A DNA stretch of 64,000 nt from UMGS1002 sp045586785 (GTDB taxonomy: Bacteria; Bacillota; Clostridia; Oscillospirales; CAG-272), in NCBI GenBank assembly GCA_045586785.1, contig JAZNBA010000089.1, positions 1 through 64,000 of the forward strand. Reading direction: 5' to 3'. Positions within the stretch are counted from its first letter, which is position 1. The number at the start of each line of letters is the position of its first letter. This document shows, piece by piece, positions 26,801 through 35,520 of this stretch. A program made the position numbers and the translations under genes. A model generated the notes under the pieces. It searched no databases. It saw only the letters and a program-made list of their open reading frames with translations, and had not been told where the DNA came from.

Positions 26801-28541
26801 CGTAAATGCTCGTAACGCTGTGAGGAATGGTTATACTCGTAAGGCCGGTACAACCGGAGAAACAACTCGTACCAATGCTCTTGACACCGTCGGAAATGGT
26901 AACACTCGTAAGGCCTGTGCATTTCGAGAACGCGCTGTAACCGGTACTTGTTACTCCTGCGGGAATAGTAATGCTTGTAAGATCGGTGCATTTGTAGAAC
27001 GCCCAACCGCCAATGCTCTTCAAGCTGTCGGGAAGATTTATACCGGTCAGGCTCGTGCAATCACGAAAAGCTTGAGTGCCAATATCGGTACATATACTGC
27101 CATCTTCAAATTCAACGCTTACAACTTTGGCTGATGCGGTTGCGGAATAAAACAACTCCACCGGTATCTTTTTCACTTTGGCTCCGATAATCACTTTTAT
27201 ACCGTCACCATTCGCGCCGGCATTGATAAACACATCGCCCGATGACGAGGGAAGAGTGCACTCTGGGGCGTTATAATATATTTCCTCAAGGTGTTTACAA
27301 TCCGCAAAGGCTCCTCTTGAGAGTCCATTTAAGCCGGCCCCAATAGTCAAACGCTTAACGTATGTACACTGATAAAATGCATAGACACCGATGATCTTAA
27401 CGCTGTCGGGAATGGTTATTTCCGTAAGACTTTTACACGTAACAAATGCATATGAACCGATTACGGCTACACTGTTTGGAATCTCAATTTTACTAAGCAA
27501 GGTGCACTGATAAAACGCATAGTCGCCGACGCTCGTCACACTATCGGGTATAGTTACACCTCTCAGGCTTTGGCAATTAGCAAAAGCGTTATTCTCAATT
27601 TTGCTGACCGCTTTGCCGTTATACTCGCTTGGGATAACGACCTTGGACGGCATAATTTTTATTTCCTTTGCCTTAATGCTGTACGTACCGTTTGCCAGCT
27701 CGGTGAATGTGAAATATTCATGCGATGTTTCACCACAGAGCGAACAATTTCCGTTTACATAATTATGCTGTACGGGAATAATTTCTTGCTCGGTCAAAAT
27801 TTCACCGCATCGCTCACAATGCTTACCCTCGGTAAGACCCGTTTGGGTGCAGGTAGGCGCTACAGCCTTATCAATAACCTCGGTATGACCGAGCACCTTG
27901 ATCACCTGCTGTGCTATGAGGGTCTCACCGCATCGCTCACAATGCTTACCCGCTGTCAGACCGGTTTCTGTACAAGTAGGTGCAACCGCTTTGTCTACTA
28001 CCTCATCATGACCCAGCGCACCGATAAATTTTTGTGTCACGAGAACTTCTCCGCACCTACCACAGTGCTTGCCCTCGCCAAGACCTGTTGTGGTACAAGT
28101 AGGTGTTATTGCCGCATCGACGATCTCATCATGACCCAGCGCGTCAATATTGTCCTGTGCCACTAATATCTCGCCACACTTGTCGCAGTGCTTGCCTTCG
28201 GTAAGCCCAGTTTCGGTGCAAGTGGGCGCGACTGCCTTGTCGACAACCTCAACGTGCTCGCACTTTGCCAGCGGATAATCATCCGGGAAAAACGTATGCA
28301 TAAGAACGAATATCGCATCGTTTGCATTTACTTTGCCGTCCCCGTCAAAGTCGGCATTGCCCGTAACAGGATAATCGTCCTCAAAGAATGTGTGCATCAA
28401 AAGGTAAATGGCATCATTTGCATCCACTCTGCCGTTATCATCCATGTCTCCCGATGTCACGGCACTTGCCGATATTGTCATCAGTACCACTGACGCTATA
28501 ATGCAAATGATCATAACCGATCGCTTGAACAAGCCCTTCAT
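23823..28541 (-). CDS. Giant secreted BspA-type LRR protein with N-terminal dockerin and CxxC repeats
   Basis: A 1572-residue exported protein. Signal peptide to about 27; a type I dockerin (about 29-90) with two calcium loops (DMDDNGRVDANDA and DFDGDGKVNANDA); then four 41-residue repeats plus a partial one (about 96-270), each with APTC, GKHC and a CxxC pair; a first LRR_5 (BspA) block (about 275-715); a second set of four CxxC repeats; and two more LRR_5 blocks to the C-terminus, with the recurring IPDSVTSIG motif. BspA repeats bind host or bacterial surfaces; dockerins bind cohesins on a scaffold. No membrane or sortase anchor is visible, so the dockerin may be how it attaches. No cohesin gene is in the window. 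Confidence 0.9.
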   Translation of the reverse strand: MKGLFKRSVMIICIIASVVLMTISASAVTSGDMDDNGRVDANDAIYLLMHTFFEDDYPVTGNADFDGDGKVNANDAIFVLMHTFFPDDYPLAKCEHVEVVDKAVAPTCTETGLTEGKHCDKCGEILVAQDNIDALGHDEIVDAAITPTCTTTGLGEGKHCGRCGEVLVTQKFIGALGHDEVVDKAVAPTCTETGLTAGKHCERCGETLIAQQVIKVLGHTEVIDKAVAPTCTQTGLTEGKHCERCGEILTEQEIIPVQHNYVNGNCSLCGETSHEYFTFTELANGTYSIKAKEIKIMPSKVVIPSEYNGKAVSKIENNAFANCQSLRGVTIPDSVTSVGDYAFYQCTLLSKIEIPNSVAVIGSYAFVTCKSLTEITIPDSVKIIGVYAFYQCTYVKRLTIGAGLNGLSRGAFADCKHLEEIYYNAPECTLPSSSGDVFINAGANGDGIKVIIGAKVKKIPVELFYSATASAKVVSVEFEDGSICTDIGTQAFRDCTSLTGINLPDSLKSIGGWAFYKCTDLTSITIPAGVTSTGYSAFSKCTGLTSVTISDGVKSIGTSCFSGCTGLTSITIPHSVTSIYGYAFSDCKGLTSIIIPEGVQSIGDHAFYQCSGLKSISIPNSVTSIGQYAFCGCQSLLSFTIPEGVTTIERETFDFCQSLKKITIPASVTSISAYAFGECGSLKDVNYIGSAEQWKKISIKEGNEPLRKATVHYSIKCTHNEIIDAAVAPTCVKPGLTEGKHCDICGEVLVKQNVIDALGHTEVIDKAVAPTCTGTGLTEGKHCSVCNDVLVEQTVVNALGHAEVVDKAVTPTCTQTGLSEGRHCSVCNDVLTEQTVVKALGHTEIVDKGVAPTCTQTGMTEGKHCSVCGEVLVEQQVVSTLAHTYVNNICSVCGYKYHTPYEYFTFAELSDGTYSIKAIDKNTIPTEVVIPSEYNGKAVTGIAPNAFQNFTRLTSIVIPDSVTNMGASAFADCTSLNSVYISDIAAWCNINFVGPFANPLHNGADLYLNEKLVTELTTPDGVTNISSYAFSGCTSITNLTINDDVTIIGKAAFGNCTSLKSATVGKGVTYINTFVFSGCKNLENVLIPINVTMVSKYAFYDCISLSDVYYIGTKEQWQKVGIAEYNDALKYATVTYNYKFYIHDEYFIYTELGDGTYSIRAKDIKNMPFETVIPSEFNGRAVTRIESNAFYKCITVSSVIIPDSITFIDDFAFCQCTFLASVTIGNGVKSIGNYAFDGCTKLKSIVVGNNVTSFDNWVFRNCNSLKYVYISDIGAWCKINFATEGSNPLYKGGYLYMNGKSVSELVIPDGVTGIANLAFYNCLNISRVTIPDSVTSIGAQAFYGCARLYNITIPSSVTSIGYAVFDECTALKCNEYDNAKYLGNEQNKYFYLHAPIGSNITSVNIHSDTKFIGTNAFKGCTDLSKVTIPNGVTNIGAYAFSGTAVSEINIPSSVKEVGGSAFRGCPNLYEISIPDSVNSIGSFVFYNCNNLMYVTLPSNLESIGTYAFYNCTRLSTIKIPDSVTKIDKYAFSNCTNLKYVYYAGTQAKWQRITIGLSNDSLSSATIYYNSKI
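25870..26392 (-). repeat. Tandem 41-codon CxxC repeats, set 2 (inside LRR gene)
   Basis: Four in-frame copies of a 123-bp unit plus a partial copy, coding for H-E-VDKAVAPTC, GLTEGKHC and CxxC elements. Very close in sequence to the set at about 27735-28256 in the same gene, giving a template for copy-number change or gene conversion. Confidence 0.85.
27735..28256 (-). repeat. Tandem 41-codon CxxC repeats, set 1 (inside LRR gene)
   Basis: Four copies of the 123-bp unit plus a partial copy, just after the dockerin. Unit spacing from the His-Glu motif is 40-41 residues (about 96, 138, 179, 219). Confidence 0.85.
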
Positions 28542-28586
28542 TTTCTACCTCCGATATATAAATGTCTAAATTTACGTTTAAATTAT

Positions 28587-28615
28587 ATTATATCATATAA
28601 TGTAAATTTTGGCAA
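28587..28615 (-). promoter_or_regulatory. Promoter of the giant LRR gene
   Basis: On the minus strand TTGCCA (28615-28610), 17-nt spacer, TATAAT (28592-28587), 46 bp upstream of the ATG. Confidence 0.7.
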
Positions 28616-28628
28616 GATAAAATTTAAA

Positions 28629-28650
28629 GCATCCCGCCGATGCGGGATGC
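28629..28650 (-). terminator. Terminator of the SPFH/P-type ATPase operon
   Basis: GCATCCCGC (28629-28637), a 4-nt loop and GCGGGATGC (28642-28650). On the minus strand an A/T-rich tail with TTT and TTTT follows. Confidence 0.8.
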
Positions 28651-28670
28651 TTCAGATAACAAATATACAA

Positions 28671-30584
28671 TTATCTGTCAAACTTGCCTTTCAGCAATCT
28701 TGAGCTGTTAAGCAGCACCACGAACGCGCCGCAGTTATGCAGTATGGATCCTGCCAGCGCGCTTATAACGCCAAACGCCGACAGCGCGATCATCAGCACG
28801 CTGATGCCGATGGAAAGCCCGAGGTTCTGATAAACTATGCGGCGTGTCTGTCTTGCCAGACGTATCGCAAACGGAATATTTTGCAGATTGTTGTTCATCA
28901 GCGCAATATCCGCCGACTGAATAGCAAGATCAGAGCCCATAGCGCCCATGGCGATGCCCACATCCGCTTCACGAAGCGCAAGCGCGTCGTTGATGCCGTC
29001 GCCTACGGCGAGAACGTGATTGTCCTCGCGCAGCTCGTGCAGTCTGTCCAGCTTTTGTTGGGGCAAAAGCTCGGCGTGTACCGTATCAATACCAACCTGC
29101 TCGCATATCGCCTGTGCGGGTGCCTTGCGGTCGCCCGTCAGCATGACCGTCTGCTCAACGCCGATGTCACGCAACGAAGCTATGCTTTCCGCCGCGCCCT
29201 CGCGCACACGGTCACCAAAGCCAAGGCAGCCAAGCAAGGTGTTATCCAGCGCCACGTAGCTGACACTTCCCATAATATCAGCGCCCATATCCTCGGGCAC
29301 GTTTATGCCAAGCTCCTGCATCCAGGTGAGGTTGCCGAAGCGAAGCACATGCTTGCCGTCCTCGGACGTACCCTCCATACCCTTACCCGGGATTTCCTTA
29401 ACGGTATATCCGCGCTCGTAGTCAAGCTCGCCCACCGCACTCATAACAGCTCTCGACACGGGGTGCGTGGATGCCGATGCCACGGACGCCGCCGCGCTCA
29501 GCAGCTTTTGCTCACAGCAATCGCCCGCGCCGCAGACAGCATTGAGAAACAGTGCGCCCTCGGTAACGGTACCCGTTTTGTCGAACACCACCGCGTCGAT
29601 CTCGGTAAGCTCCTCTATAAACTTGGAATTTTTAATAAGTATTCCCCGCTTTGTAGCCACCGACAGCGCCGCTATCATAGGCGCCGAGCTGACAAGCATC
29701 TGTCCGCAGGGACAGGACACGACCAGTATCGCGATAGCGCGGGAAATATCCGCCTCTATCAGTGCCACCGCCGCCGCAACTGCCAGCACGAATGGGATAT
29801 AGTACATCATAAAGCGGTCTATGATGCGCGACTCGGGAATGGCAATGCTCTCGGATTTTTCAAGCAGCTTGAGTATCTTTGAGAATGAGGTGTCCACGTA
29901 TTCCTTCTGCACCTCGACCACGATCCTACCGTCAATATTGACGGTACCCGCATACACGGGATCACCCTGCCCTGCCGCGGCAGGCTGGGGCTCACCCGTC
30001 AGCGACTTCTGGTCAATATTGGTGTTGCCGCTGACGACCACACCGTCGATCGGAATGCCCGCACCGGGAAGAACCACAATTTTTTGTCCTATTTTAAGCG
30101 TTTTCGCGTCTACAGTGACCTCGTTATCGCCGTCAAGCAATATGGCGGTGGACTGCTGCATACGCTTAAGTCCCTCGATAACGTCGCGACCGCCCATGAT
30201 ACTGCGCTCCTCAAGGAAATGAACCACGTTGAGTATCAGCGGAATAAGCACAGACAGTATAAGCTGCTGCGAAAAATAGCACGCAATAATAGCTATGGCG
30301 ACCAATATCTCCATGGCATTGGTCAGATTTTTTGTTATAATACCCTTTATCGCCGCGATGAATACGGGCACGCCCTCGACAAGAAAGCCTACCGTATAAA
30401 GAAGCGCGGGGATAGTTGTATTGGTGGGGAAAATTTTGCTGTATATAAACCCGACGATAAGGCAGGCAATGGCTATGGCGCCGCAGATTATCTCACGTGC
30501 AAGCCTTTTTTTGCCCTCGCCCGTCAGGTTATCCCTTGACAGCGCCTCAAGGCTGTTGGCAGCCATGTTATTTATATTTTCCAT
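28671..30584 (-). CDS. P1B-type metal-transporting ATPase with CPCGQ motif
   Basis: A 637-residue membrane pump. Phosphorylation motif DKTGT, actuator LTGEP, nucleotide-site STHPVSR, hinge GDGINDALAL and the C-terminal HNCGAFVVLLNSSRLL all fit heavy-metal P1B ATPases. The membrane metal site reads SCPCGQM, where most Cu/Zn/Cd pumps have CPCAL. There is no N-terminal HMA metal-binding domain; the first 35 residues are a short charged leader. It is last of six tightly spaced genes, 34 bp after an HflC-like gene. The metal is not predictable with confidence from sequence alone. Confidence 0.9.
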   Translation of the reverse strand: MENINNMAANSLEALSRDNLTGEGKKRLAREIICGAIAIACLIVGFIYSKIFPTNTTIPALLYTVGFLVEGVPVFIAAIKGIITKNLTNAMEILVAIAIIACYFSQQLILSVLIPLILNVVHFLEERSIMGGRDVIEGLKRMQQSTAILLDGDNEVTVDAKTLKIGQKIVVLPGAGIPIDGVVVSGNTNIDQKSLTGEPQPAAAGQGDPVYAGTVNIDGRIVVEVQKEYVDTSFSKILKLLEKSESIAIPESRIIDRFMMYYIPFVLAVAAAVALIEADISRAIAILVVSCPCGQMLVSSAPMIAALSVATKRGILIKNSKFIEELTEIDAVVFDKTGTVTEGALFLNAVCGAGDCCEQKLLSAAASVASASTHPVSRAVMSAVGELDYERGYTVKEIPGKGMEGTSEDGKHVLRFGNLTWMQELGINVPEDMGADIMGSVSYVALDNTLLGCLGFGDRVREGAAESIASLRDIGVEQTVMLTGDRKAPAQAICEQVGIDTVHAELLPQQKLDRLHELREDNHVLAVGDGINDALALREADVGIAMGAMGSDLAIQSADIALMNNNLQNIPFAIRLARQTRRIVYQNLGLSIGISVLMIALSAFGVISALAGSILHNCGAFVVLLNSSRLLKGKFDR

Positions 30585-30617
30585 TATCTATCTCCATTTT
30601 GACCGTACAAATAGCTA

Positions 30618-31565
30618 TCAGTTGCCGCCAACCACGATGCTGGTATCACCGTCACCGACCAGTCGAATAGTCAGCTTCGAGAGCGCCTCGGACATCTTGG
30701 CGTTGTAAAGACGGGTGCGCACCACCTGGGGACTGCGGGAATATTCCTCGATAACGCCCCAGAATTCTGCAAGATCGTTGTTAGCCGCCGCAACTGCCGA
30801 CGAATAATCGGCGTTTGCCTGTGCGATCAGCGTATTTGCCTCGGACTGTGCCTTGGGTATCTGATTTTCACGGTACTGATTTGCCTGTTCTATCAGCGTA
30901 GCCGCCTGAACCGACGCCGAGTTTACCGCGTCATACGTTTCTCTTACCTCGGAGGGCATGGACACGTTGGTGAGCTCGATAGTACCAATAGTAATGCCCG
31001 TTCCCGCCTCGCTGAGCTTGGACTGCGCATGCTGCATGACCGCCGTTGCGAAGGCGTCCTTACCCTCAGTCAGCAGATCGTCAACCGCCACGCATGCCGC
31101 CTGATCTAACATTGCGTTGCTGACAAACGCATTTATCAGCTTTTGCACATCTCCCACGTTAAGGGCATACGCCACGGGATCGGATATAACGTACTTGACC
31201 GACGCGCTGATGACCGCGATATTCTGGTCGCCCGTAATAACGTAGCCGTTATTGCGCAGGGTGGTCATATTGCCCTGAGTATAGTGCGTGGTAACCTTTT
31301 GCTCTATAATATTGCCCGTAGGCACGGTAATGACCTCGTCGATTATATAGGGAAAAGCGAAAAGCAATCCCGGCTCGTGCACCTGTTCCTCATAGGTGTT
31401 GCCGACCAGCTTGCCGAAGCGCAATATAAGCGCGACCTCACCGCTTTTGACAACGCGTATGCCCGACAGAGCTATGCACACCACCACAACGGCAACCAAG
31501 ATCAGAAAGTATTTGGTGACGCTGCCCAGTATATCGGCAAGAACTGTCTTTTTCTTTTCTCTCAT
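30618..31565 (-). CDS. SPFH (HflC-like) membrane protein
   Basis: A 315-residue protein: one N-terminal span (about 14-35), an SPFH/prohibitin domain (about 36-215) opening with VVKSGEVALILRFGK, then a helical coiled-coil tail rich in Ala/Gln/Glu (about 215-270). HflC forms ring assemblies with HflK around FtsH in other bacteria. The gene overlaps its HflK-like neighbour by 4 bp (ATGA). FtsH itself is not in the window. Confidence 0.88.
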   Translation of the reverse strand: MREKKKTVLADILGSVTKYFLILVAVVVVCIALSGIRVVKSGEVALILRFGKLVGNTYEEQVHEPGLLFAFPYIIDEVITVPTGNIIEQKVTTHYTQGNMTTLRNNGYVITGDQNIAVISASVKYVISDPVAYALNVGDVQKLINAFVSNAMLDQAACVAVDDLLTEGKDAFATAVMQHAQSKLSEAGTGITIGTIELTNVSMPSEVRETYDAVNSASVQAATLIEQANQYRENQIPKAQSEANTLIAQANADYSSAVAAANNDLAEFWGVIEEYSRSPQVVRTRLYNAKMSEALSKLTIRLVGDGDTSIVVGGN

Positions 31566-32644
31566 GACGCGCTACCTCCGCCTGCGGCGGCGATGAGTTC
31601 GGACACAGCATCAACAAGTGCCTGTCTGTCAGCCTCGGGGAGCTGTGTAAGTATGTAGGAAAAATCCTTGACGACGGTTTCATCGCTCTCGTCGGTCAGC
31701 ATCTTGCCGTAATCGGCAAGTATGTTGAATGGATAGGTGTCAGCCTTGACGACCAGCACCTCATCCGATCCCACAGATGCCACGAATGTGTCAAGTTGCA
31801 TTAAGAACTGATAAAGCTCTATGTTTGCCTCTTGTGCCTCCGCATATATTTTGGAAACGTCGTTTTCGGTCTGTTTTTTGATCTCGGCGGCAGCGGTAAC
31901 GCCGTCAGCCACGATCTTGGACGCCTCGGCGTCCGCGTCCGAGGTTATCTTGTTGGCATCGCGCTGAGCGTTTGCAATTATGGTGTCGATGTCCTTCTGA
32001 CGGTCGGCACGCATCTGATCAAACACGCTCTGCAGGTTTGTATCGGGCAGTGACAGTCTGAGTATGCTTACGTCATCAACGTCAATTCCGTAATTCTTTG
32101 CGCAGTTTTCGCGGACACGATTGCATATTTCAACCTGTATCTGCTCGGTCTTGATCTGCTCCTTCTCCAGCGATACCAGCTCGGACAGATTATAAGCACC
32201 CATAACGCTGTTTGTAGCGCTGAATACCTGATCATTTATATAAGCGTCTGCTTTGCCCTGAGAGCCCACGCTGTTATGATACTTTATGGGATCGTTAATC
32301 TCCCACACAACGTAGGACTGAATTATAACATTGCGCTTATCCTTGGTGGTAGTCTCAAGGTAGTTGGACTCAAGGTACTGCAATCTGTTGTCATATGTAA
32401 CGACAGTCTCAAAGGGCCAGGGCAGCTTAAAGTAAAGCCCCGCCTCGCTTATCTCCTCGCGGACTGCGCCAAAGCGAAGTATAACAGCGCAGTTTCCCTC
32501 TCGCACTTCACACGTGAAGCCGAAATATACCAAAAGCACCACAAGAGCCGCCGCGATCACGAATTTCAGCACCGTGAATGCCGCCGACTTTTTCTCTTTC
32601 GGTTGCTTTATTTTTTTATCTTTTGCAACGGTTTCGTTGTTCAT
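31562..32644 (-). CDS. SPFH (HflK-like) membrane protein
   Basis: A 360-residue protein: short basic N-terminus, one membrane span (about 20-42), an SPFH domain (about 43-250; EGNCAVILRFGAV, EINDPIKYHN) and a long Ala/Glu-rich coiled coil (about 225-290), then a C-terminal part. Start at 32644 is chosen for GGAG upstream; an earlier ATG lacks a site. It is the middle of three consecutive SPFH genes. Confidence 0.87.
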   Translation of the reverse strand: MNNETVAKDKKIKQPKEKKSAAFTVLKFVIAAALVVLLVYFGFTCEVREGNCAVILRFGAVREEISEAGLYFKLPWPFETVVTYDNRLQYLESNYLETTTKDKRNVIIQSYVVWEINDPIKYHNSVGSQGKADAYINDQVFSATNSVMGAYNLSELVSLEKEQIKTEQIQVEICNRVRENCAKNYGIDVDDVSILRLSLPDTNLQSVFDQMRADRQKDIDTIIANAQRDANKITSDADAEASKIVADGVTAAAEIKKQTENDVSKIYAEAQEANIELYQFLMQLDTFVASVGSDEVLVVKADTYPFNILADYGKMLTDESDETVVKDFSYILTQLPEADRQALVDAVSELIAAAGGGSAS

Positions 32645-32702
32645 TATATTCTCCATTCCACCGCACCGTGGCGGCACGCTATCTCGTTTTGTGGTGTTAA
32701 CA

Positions 32703-34499
32703 TTATGACTGCGGTATCACCGAAAGATTACCGAGGTAAATGCTCGGATCGACACCCTCGCCAACAATAATAAGCTTGGCTCCGCCGTAAGCGCGGCTTA
32801 CAGCGCGCAGATACTTGTAATATCTGTATGCGTCGCTGTATTGCTTATCAGCCGACACCCCTGCCATAAACTCGGCAACATCTGCCTGCGCAGCGGCTAT
32901 TTTGGTATAGCTGTCAGCTTTTGCGGCATTGACGGATGTATCATATTGCTTCTCGGCGCCTGCAATAGCGGTTGCCGCCGCCGCTTCGGCGTCAAGAATA
33001 AGCTTTTCGGCATCTATTTCGGCACCTATCATATTCTGATAGACCTCCGCAATATCAACCGGAGGATGTATACTTTCCAGCACAACGCCAACAAGCTCAA
33101 TGCCTGTGTCATACTCCTCAAGACGCACCTTCATGTCCTCAAGAAAGCTCTTTGAGAACTCGCTTCTGTTGACCGACAAAAGATCGTCAAGATCCGTTCC
33201 GATAGTGCGCTCGGTCACAAGCTCATAAGCCTTTGCCTCCAGCACCTTTTCGGGGGACGAACAGTTTCCAAGATACGCCACCAGGTCATCTATGCGGTAT
33301 TCAAGCCGCAGATTGATGGACACAAGCTCGTTGCCGCCGCCAAGCAGCAATCTGTATTCCTGAGATCCGTGGGTACTGACCCATGTATTGTCACCGCTTT
33401 CGTTAGAGCGATATCCTATTGTCATTGTGTTGACGGTATCCGTATTTTTCACGACCACACGGTCGATAGGCCACGGAAGCGTCATATGCAGACCCGGCTC
33501 CAGCGTTTTCTCACACAGCTTGCCGAGACGGTAGACCGCGCCGGTCTGATACGCCTCTATCTGCACCACGCCGGTACACAGCCAGAACAGCAGTAAGGAT
33601 ATGACCACCGTATACGGAATTATTTGCTTTATCATGCGCATGCTCCACAGCGAACGCATGGTAATTCCCGTGTTTTTCTCCAGATAGCTCAGCACGCCCA
33701 GCTCACGGCTCTTGCCGATGGAGAACGGCATGGGAATGCTTATGTCGGGTTCGTCCATAAACTCGCGGCGAAGCACTACCACGCAAAGCGACAGCACTAT
33801 AAACACCGTGATATAGACAAATATTACCGCCAAGCCGATATTGACGTATTTAAGCAGGTCGTAAAAGCCCAGCAGCTTGACCACCTGCGCCGCCGCAATG
33901 AGGATCAGCACGATTCTGGACGTTCCAAAGGCGGTACGAATGTTTTTAAGATGTGCCGCGCCGTTTTTATCATTGCCCGTTTTGACATGCGCGCACCATT
34001 TTTCAAATATAATGTGTGTTACAAAAATGACCGCTAAAATTACCGGGAAAAGATAATTTATATTATAGAGAGTGGTTGAGCGGCGCATCATTATCCAGAA
34101 AAATACGTGAATGCCGATGGCAGTTACAGCTATAAGTGCCACCGACGCCGCAAGTCTGCATCTGAAATATGCGTCAACAAGCCACGTTACCACACTTTTC
34201 ACGGCGCGCGCGCACGCCGGAATCGCCTTACGCCACCATGGCTTTTTGACAGCCTCGTCTGCCGTTACCGCCCCAGATTCCGTGCGCGTCTCTTGCTTTT
34301 CGGGTGGGACCGCGCCGCAGCAAAACAGTGCCGTAATGCCGTATATCAGCGTAGGCAAAAGAATTGCCAGTCCGCCAAGAAGCAATGGCAGGTATTTGGT
34401 TATGTAATACAGTACTATCAGCGCGACCGCCGTTATCGCCAGCCATACCAGCGAAACAAGTGCCGGCAGCCTCCACGCCGATGCTTTTCGTTTGTTCAT
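32703..34499 (-). CDS. Polytopic SPFH protein with seven membrane spans (HflK-related)
   Basis: A 598-residue protein. About seven membrane segments fill the first 310 residues (roughly 14-34, 39-61, 115-137, 147-164, 195-215, 219-243, 290-310). An SPFH domain follows directly (about 312-500), starting YQTGAVYRLGKLCEK and containing LRLEYRIDD, then an Ala/Glu/Lys coiled coil (about 495-560). Classical HflK has one span, so this is a fusion of a polytopic module with an SPFH scaffold. It is 14 bp after an LRR lipoprotein gene. Confidence 0.85.
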   Translation of the reverse strand: MNKRKASAWRLPALVSLVWLAITAVALIVLYYITKYLPLLLGGLAILLPTLIYGITALFCCGAVPPEKQETRTESGAVTADEAVKKPWWRKAIPACARAVKSVVTWLVDAYFRCRLAASVALIAVTAIGIHVFFWIMMRRSTTLYNINYLFPVILAVIFVTHIIFEKWCAHVKTGNDKNGAAHLKNIRTAFGTSRIVLILIAAAQVVKLLGFYDLLKYVNIGLAVIFVYITVFIVLSLCVVVLRREFMDEPDISIPMPFSIGKSRELGVLSYLEKNTGITMRSLWSMRMIKQIIPYTVVISLLLFWLCTGVVQIEAYQTGAVYRLGKLCEKTLEPGLHMTLPWPIDRVVVKNTDTVNTMTIGYRSNESGDNTWVSTHGSQEYRLLLGGGNELVSINLRLEYRIDDLVAYLGNCSSPEKVLEAKAYELVTERTIGTDLDDLLSVNRSEFSKSFLEDMKVRLEEYDTGIELVGVVLESIHPPVDIAEVYQNMIGAEIDAEKLILDAEAAAATAIAGAEKQYDTSVNAAKADSYTKIAAAQADVAEFMAGVSADKQYSDAYRYYKYLRAVSRAYGGAKLIIVGEGVDPSIYLGNLSVIPQS

Positions 34500-34512
34500 A
34501 TATTACCTCTGA

Positions 34513-35508
34513 TCAGTTTGCGTATATCTTGGTTACATCCTTTAAGATGTAGTTGGTGCTTGAAAGATATATTTCGGAGAATTGCTGCTCCGTGCCACCG
34601 TAGAATACCAGTGTGAGTGCCAGACAGTCGGCAAATGCCGAGTCGCCTATGCTCTGCACCGTAGACGGCATATGCATGACCTTCATACGCATACAGTTAC
34701 GGAAAGCCGCCTCTCCGATAAAATTCACGTTTGCGCCCAGCTTTATCTCGGCAATGTTACTGCAATAGTTGAACGCATACGAACCGATCTTCACCACGCT
34801 GTCGGGAAGATTCACATTTGAGAGCAATGTGCAACTGTCAAATGCCCCGTCGTCAATGAGAACCGTATTGGGACCAAAAACCACGTGCCGCAGCTCCTCA
34901 CAGTACGCAAACGCGTATTTACCGACCGTAAGCAGCGCCTCGCCCATTTCAACGCCGACAAGATTATAATTCATGTTGAAGGCGTATGACAAATGCTTGA
35001 TATTTTCGGGAATAGTCAGATACGTAGCATCGCCCTGATATTTAAGCAGTACACCGTCACCAACGATAACATATTCATCTGTCAGCGACTCAAGCCAAGG
35101 TGTTCCCTCAAACGCCGCAACGCCCACGGACCAAACCTTTTTTCCGATGGTAACGCTTGACAGAGACGTACAATCATAAAAAGCGTAGTCGCCTATGATC
35201 TCAAGGCTTGAGCCGAGCTTGACCGAGGTAATGGTGGTGTTTTCGATAAAGCAGTCCATTCCGATCTCGACCACACGGCCTCCGTCAATACTGTCGGGCA
35301 CGGTCAGCACGGATTCGGTGCCGGTGTAGGCTGTTATTATTACCGTGCCGTCATCATATACCATATATTCGTAGCTTCCGAATTTTTTGACCTCGTCAGA
35401 GGATAGCGTGCGCGTGGGAAGTTCAAATTTGTTTTTGTTGCTTCCGCACGACGCAAGCAGAGGCAGTATTACTATGCACGCAAGCATCAATGCAATGATC
35501 TTTTTCAT
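34513..35508 (-). CDS. BspA-type LRR lipoprotein
   Basis: A 331-residue lipoprotein (LLASC lipobox near residue 21). Mature part is built of LRR_5 repeats (AFYDCTSLSSVTIGKKVW, AFAYCEELRHVVFG and others) from about 55 to 310. A non-LRR insert, DEYVIVGDGVLLKYQG (about 135-150), also occurs in the next lipoprotein, which indicates the two are paralogues. GGAGG precedes the ATG. It lies 12 bp behind that paralogue and 14 bp before the SPFH genes. Confidence 0.87.
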   Translation of the reverse strand: MKKIIALMLACIVILPLLASCGSNKNKFELPTRTLSSDEVKKFGSYEYMVYDDGTVIITAYTGTESVLTVPDSIDGGRVVEIGMDCFIENTTITSVKLGSSLEIIGDYAFYDCTSLSSVTIGKKVWSVGVAAFEGTPWLESLTDEYVIVGDGVLLKYQGDATYLTIPENIKHLSYAFNMNYNLVGVEMGEALLTVGKYAFAYCEELRHVVFGPNTVLIDDGAFDSCTLLSNVNLPDSVVKIGSYAFNYCSNIAEIKLGANVNFIGEAAFRNCMRMKVMHMPSTVQSIGDSAFADCLALTLVFYGGTEQQFSEIYLSSTNYILKDVTKIYAN

Positions 35509-35520
35509 TTTACTGCCTCC

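Noticed and set aside
25848..28166. Long plus-strand reading frames opposite the giant LRR gene
   Set aside because: They follow the periodic repeats of the minus-strand gene and have no ribosome sites; they are antisense shadows.
25870..28256. Regular 123-bp repeats as a CRISPR array
   Set aside because: Units are in frame, code for conserved Cys motifs and lack spacer/repeat alternation; they belong to the LRR protein.
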